Shown in pieces: positions 60,231 to 64,000 of a DNA stretch of 64,000 nt; the first letter of the stretch is position 1, and the number at the start of each line of letters is the position of its first letter. The stretch is taken from contig WARS01001600.1 of the NCBI GenBank assembly GCA_008933995.1, positions 372,001 to 436,000 on the forward strand. Reading direction: 5' to 3'. The notes beneath the pieces were generated by a model that had not been told where the DNA came from, did no database searches, and was given only the letters and a program-made list of their open reading frames with translations. The position numbers were made by a program, and so were the translations under genes. This DNA comes from Datnioides undecimradiatus. Taxonomy: Eukaryota > Chordata > Actinopteri > Lobotiformes > Datnioididae.

Positions 60231-61359
60231 TAAACATGGAGAGGCAGTGTTGTGCTGTTTTCAATATTTATTCTGCCTCCATCCAGGGTACGACAACCAA
60301 TATATCAAGTCAATATTAGACTTTTATTAAGAAACAGACTTTGCTAAGTCAGTGTGCTCGACCTCGTGATGGATATGATGCAGTTTGACTGATGATTCAT
60401 TCGCTGTAGAGCCAATGAACACGCTGGCTGTGTAGGTAAAGCCCTTAACATGAGCCATCTCTGCTGTCACGCCGTCACCTGATCAGAAAATCTCTGGGAA
60501 AACAACAAAAAGCTGGTATGATATTGGCTATCATCACAAAAAAAGAAATCAGTCACTGAAGCAGAGCAGCTCCAATTCAAAGGTATTCATATCAGCCTTC
60601 ACGGACTTAAAATAAATAACTAGCTTCAATATTTATTCACTTCTCCCACTGAGAAAACTGCTTTCCGCCGCTCTCGTCCTCGCCGCACTCCCTTCCTTAC
60701 TTTCCGGCGCAATCCAGCCTTGTAAATATGAGCCGGGCCCGCATCAGAGATCCCATCTCGGGAGACGGCGGCGTAGTCAGCGAGGCAGAAAGACACTGTT
60801 GGATTTCACAAAAGAGGTTAACAGGTGAACGCAGAGGAGGGAAGAGGCATGGGAAATGGATGAGCAGCGGTGTTTTTCTGTGCTGCCACTCTGAGTGTGC
60901 GACCTCCTTCAAGCCTCATGAGCACCTGATCAGATGAACAGTGGCCACTGAAGCAGAGTCTCCCTCTGCCTTTTAAGCTACAGTATGTAAGTGTGTGTGG
61001 TCTGTGTGCTTGGATTAAATATGTTTACATGTGCACAAAAAAACTTTAAAAGTGTGGTCGTTTGGCTGATCCCCGACGGTGCTAACGCGTGAAACTTGTG
61101 TTCAGGTTTGACGTTTTAATCATGCACATGTTTCTGTTCAGGTTTACATCTAAAGGCACTGCTGTGCGTGCTGCTTTTAGTGTTTCGCTGCTCATATCGA
61201 AGGCAGAACAAAAAAGATATTAGCTTAGTGAAATATCAGCATGCAGCCTGCAGGAACTCGTTGCAGTCTGCTGCAAGCAATATTTGCACTGACGCTAACC
61301 TGCAGCGCAGGACCGCGACGTGTTAATGCCCCTACAGTGACTTGACTCTACTACTTTCA

Positions 61360-62110
61360 GCTAACTCTTAACATCAATATGCTAACATTCCCACGATGAA
61401 ATGCTAAGAATCTGATGTTTTGCATGTACAATATTCATTACTCCCACAGCAACTTATAGCCTGTTAGCATGATGACAGTGATTAGCATTAAACACAAAGT
61501 GCAGTTAAACCAGATGTCAACATAATTTGTTTTATAGGTACTTGGTCCAAAATTGAAGAACTGGACAAATGAAATGAGATCACTATGGTCGGTAGGATTC
61601 AACCTCCGGGGATCATGAATGTTGCTAGAGTTAGTTGACTGGGTGTCAGAAGATCCAGACGTGTGTTGTCGTAGCAGTTTTCTGCATAAATCTCATATTT
61701 TCTTAAGCTTTTGCAGAACTGTCTGACAAGATTTGACCTTTTTTCAGATTTAATCAGTGTTTCTGTAGCATTTTTTATTATTTTACACCCTAACAGAGGC
61801 TCAAATGTCCACTGTTTCTGGTGTCTGGTGTGCTTTGGAGTTAATCCGTGAGTTCCCTCTTTGAGCTTATTAGCCTCTAGGTTACTGATTGCAGTCTCAT
61901 ACCACATGGGAGCAGACAAGCTTTTGGTCATGCACAAACTATGAGTCGAACCAGCTCCTCCTACTGCGTTATGAAAGGTGCAACCAGTAAAACAGTGCAT
62001 CTATTTCAGTCGTTCCATATTGGCAGCACCAGACCTTAAATACAGATTTTAAAAGCCAGGCCATCCATCGAGTAGTTGGTGAGATACGCCTGCAGTGAAC
62101 CGACCGATGT
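61360..62110 (+). repeat. GCTAAC-type teleost interspersed repeat, copy B, apparently interrupted
   Basis: Left part (about 61360-61625) contains ATATGCTAACATTCCCACGA, TTAGCATTAAACACAAAGTG and GGATTCAACCTCCGGGGATC. Its expected continuation reappears only at about 62058-62107 as GGCCATCCATCGAGTAGTTG and GAACCGACCGATG. The ~420 bp between do not fit the family as I remember it. Homology of the left part with copy A (42660-42850) is visible; the full consensus is from memory. Confidence 0.5.
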
Positions 62111-62357
62111 GGTTCAAACTATGCAGATAGAAAAGGACTGAAGTTTGTTTTCACCCAGACAAAGTTTTGTGTTTTACCTGCAAAAAAAAAGTTGTTGTTT
62201 TATTCCCAAAATCCAGCAATCTGTCATCTTACCGAAAAGATCAAACCAGGTGACACGCAACATAAAATGCAGTGTCGTAGCTGCCAATCTTCTCAGTGGC
62301 TGTTTTGTTTGTTTATGGTAATTATACCCTTGTTTCAAAATTAATGTGGTAATGGTT

Positions 62358-62505
62358 TATTACCTTCGCTAGCTAACGTTGGATGGGGGTTATGTTTTTC
62401 ATTCCGCCCGTTCTCTGTTTGTCGCTTTAGTCGGACGTCTCAAACACTTTGGAATGGATTTCCATGAAATTTAGTTTAATGGCGGGTCATGGGGCATGGA
62501 AGAAT
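62358..62505 (+). repeat. Second teleost interspersed repeat fragment
   Basis: GGGGGTTATGTTTTTCATTC, then GAATGGATTTCCATGAAATT and GGTCATGGGGCATGGAAGAA, match in order a short repeat I remember from many percomorph loci. The class is unknown to me and no coding capacity remains. Confidence 0.45.
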
Positions 62506-62795
62506 GGACTTACTTGGCACTGTTCATCAAAAAGATGCGCTGCGTAACATGCGGATGGAAAGATGCAGATCTTATTAAAGAGAAGAATTCAGCGCCTTCA
62601 AATCTTTTGTGCCTATTAACAGACACGAGAGTCGGCCGAACAACAGCAGAGAGCTCGATTCTGGTTTAGACGAAACCATCCGGAAAACTGAAGCGCGACA
62701 GAAGTTTTGCCATCACCTGTCAACATTATTTATGATAACGCCCTCCTGTTGTGCTTATATGGGAGCAATTTCAGCATTAAACCAACACTAATTGA

Positions 62796-62811
62796 TTTTT
62801 TTTTTTTTTTT
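62796..62811. repeat. Poly(T) run
   Basis: About sixteen T residues. It could be the poly(A) tail of a minus-strand retroposon, but no recognisable body follows on that strand. Confidence 0.85.
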
Positions 62812-64000
62812 GCCTATTTGCATGATCATCACAGCAAGACACATTAGCAGTAATAGTGTGAGCAACGTGCAGTAAATTATTATTTTTCAGCTCAAAACAG
62901 TGGCCTGCTGCAGCCGGAGACGGCGGTGCCGAGAGCAGTGAGGCCGAACCAAAAGAGTGAAGTCGCCGGCTGTAAAACCAAAACAACATGCTGAAAGGTG
63001 CTAAAACAATGATCTGAAACTCAGTGGAACGTCAAGGTTAGAATTGTCTCAACGTTTGTCACTGCATATGAACTGCATAGGGCCAATATATAACGCAACA
63101 CCTGTACTAAATATTAGTAAATACTTAATTTGTCTTCTGCATAATCGAAATAATATTATCCTACTATCAAGGCGGTCGTAGCAGCATTTTATCTTTGAAT
63201 TTCTGCAAATTGCATTGTATTTTGATGCACTTGTTTTGCCAGTACGCTTGTAATATAAAGATCAGACAAGTGCAGATTTAATGTTCTGTAATATGTGATA
63301 AAACTTTAAAATTATAAATGTTTGAAACAAAATTTGGAAGCTTTTTCCAACCCAAGCAGAAAATAAACAGCTAGCTTCGATCGCAGTCAATAAAACAAGG
63401 TTTAGTTGAGGGATTGCACATTTTTGCGCATGGAGGCCAGTGACCAATCATCGGCACTGAGCACCAGCCAAAGCTTGAATGACATGTGGGACAGCGCCAG
63501 GTTGATGGGTTGTGTGCTTTCAGCTCACGGTGCAGGTGGAGAAGCCTCTCAAACATCTGTCTTCAAACAATTGAATGCTCCTGCTGCTTTAATTGTTTCC
63601 ACCAGCCAGTTTCGGTTGGTACTTTGCATGCATTTCCCTTTTTAGCTTAAGGAAGGACAGCAGAAGAACGTAGGCAGATAACAAGCTGGTATGATGGAAA
63701 ACCAGCAGTAGACCTGCACTTGCTCTCAACCCCTTCAGGCCCCAACCTGCGCAGCTTTTTTCCTTCAAGACTATCTCAACTGCAGTAGATTCCACTAATT
63801 AGTGTCTCTTTCCCCGCTTAGACATAGAGTATGCTACTTGGTGTACCTGTGGTGTTTGAGGTGTGATAATTACAGTGAAATCACCTGGTGTTTGACTTGA
63901 ATGACAACCCGCGGTGTTGGAAATCACTCCCTCGTTCACTCAGGCATTACTCACTATATGAATCAGACCCTTGGTATTTTACTCTAAAGTGAGCAAGGAA

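Larger units (their letters stand above)
49721..64000. other. Intergenic stretch without a recognisable gene
   Basis: No recognisable gene. Contents: (CAG)8 at 51666-51689, an exon-like segment at 51982-52064, a purine-rich tract at 53060-53860 with a GGGA array, a 10-bp repeat at 54911-54938, CNE-like sequence at 54655-54870 and 58430-58660, (GATA/GACA)n at 59359-59396, a pyrimidine tract at 59860-60230, and teleost interspersed repeats at 61360-62110 and 62358-62505. The region 49900-51170 may also be an old repeat, but I could not match it. Confidence 0.58.

Overview
The window looks like a teleost fish chromosome, probably a percomorph. The reasons are very dense (CA/GT)n microsatellites, the repeat types present (a tRNA-derived SINE, LINE-like tails ending in tetranucleotide repeats, hAT-like termini, a dead mariner transposase), spliceosomal signals, and no dense coding. 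Nothing suggests a prokaryotic, plasmid or phage origin. All repeat-family assignments are from memory and by eye.

The best-supported protein-coding sequence is at the left edge. Bases 1-213 on the minus strand encode the first 71 residues of a hydrophilic protein that I could not name. Its ATG has a strong Kozak context, is preceded by two in-frame stops, and lies just downstream of a good splice acceptor (about 222/228). About 6.1 kb upstream on the same strand, a CpG-rich segment (5.5-6.5 kb) contains an ATG-free stretch ending in a strong splice donor at 6319/6318. I read this as a promoter and non-coding exon 1, a ~6.1 kb intron 1, and the first coding exon, with the rest of the gene beyond position 1.

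The remaining ~57 kb (6.6-64 kb) has no recognisable gene. The longest open frames there (165-196 codons) show no recognisable domain and are about as long as chance predicts for 64 kb in six frames. What can be supported is repeat content: microsatellites throughout; two hAT-like ends (3560 in intron 1, and 11424); a minus-strand tRNA-derived SINE (13129-13342); two LINE-like tails (19864-19942, 29977-30060); a neat 11-bp x 16 minisatellite (31957-32132); copies of a 'GCTAAC' teleost repeat (32.8, 42.7 and 61.4-62.1 kb, the last apparently interrupted); a second short repeat (62.4 kb); and an internally deleted, frameshifted mariner transposase (49200-49720). Long purine/pyrimidine-asymmetric tracts lie at 21.4-21.7, 44.5-45.1, 53.0-54.0 and 59.9-60.2 kb.

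Several low-repeat segments (near 15.2, 23.4, 36.0, 54.7 and 58.5 kb) resemble conserved non-coding elements of a regulatory gene desert, but only cross-species alignment can show that. No CRISPR array, operon, rRNA or functional tRNA gene was seen. I do not see a convincing new biological system; the most useful items are the unidentified gene start with its inferred promoter, the mariner fossil and the minisatellite.
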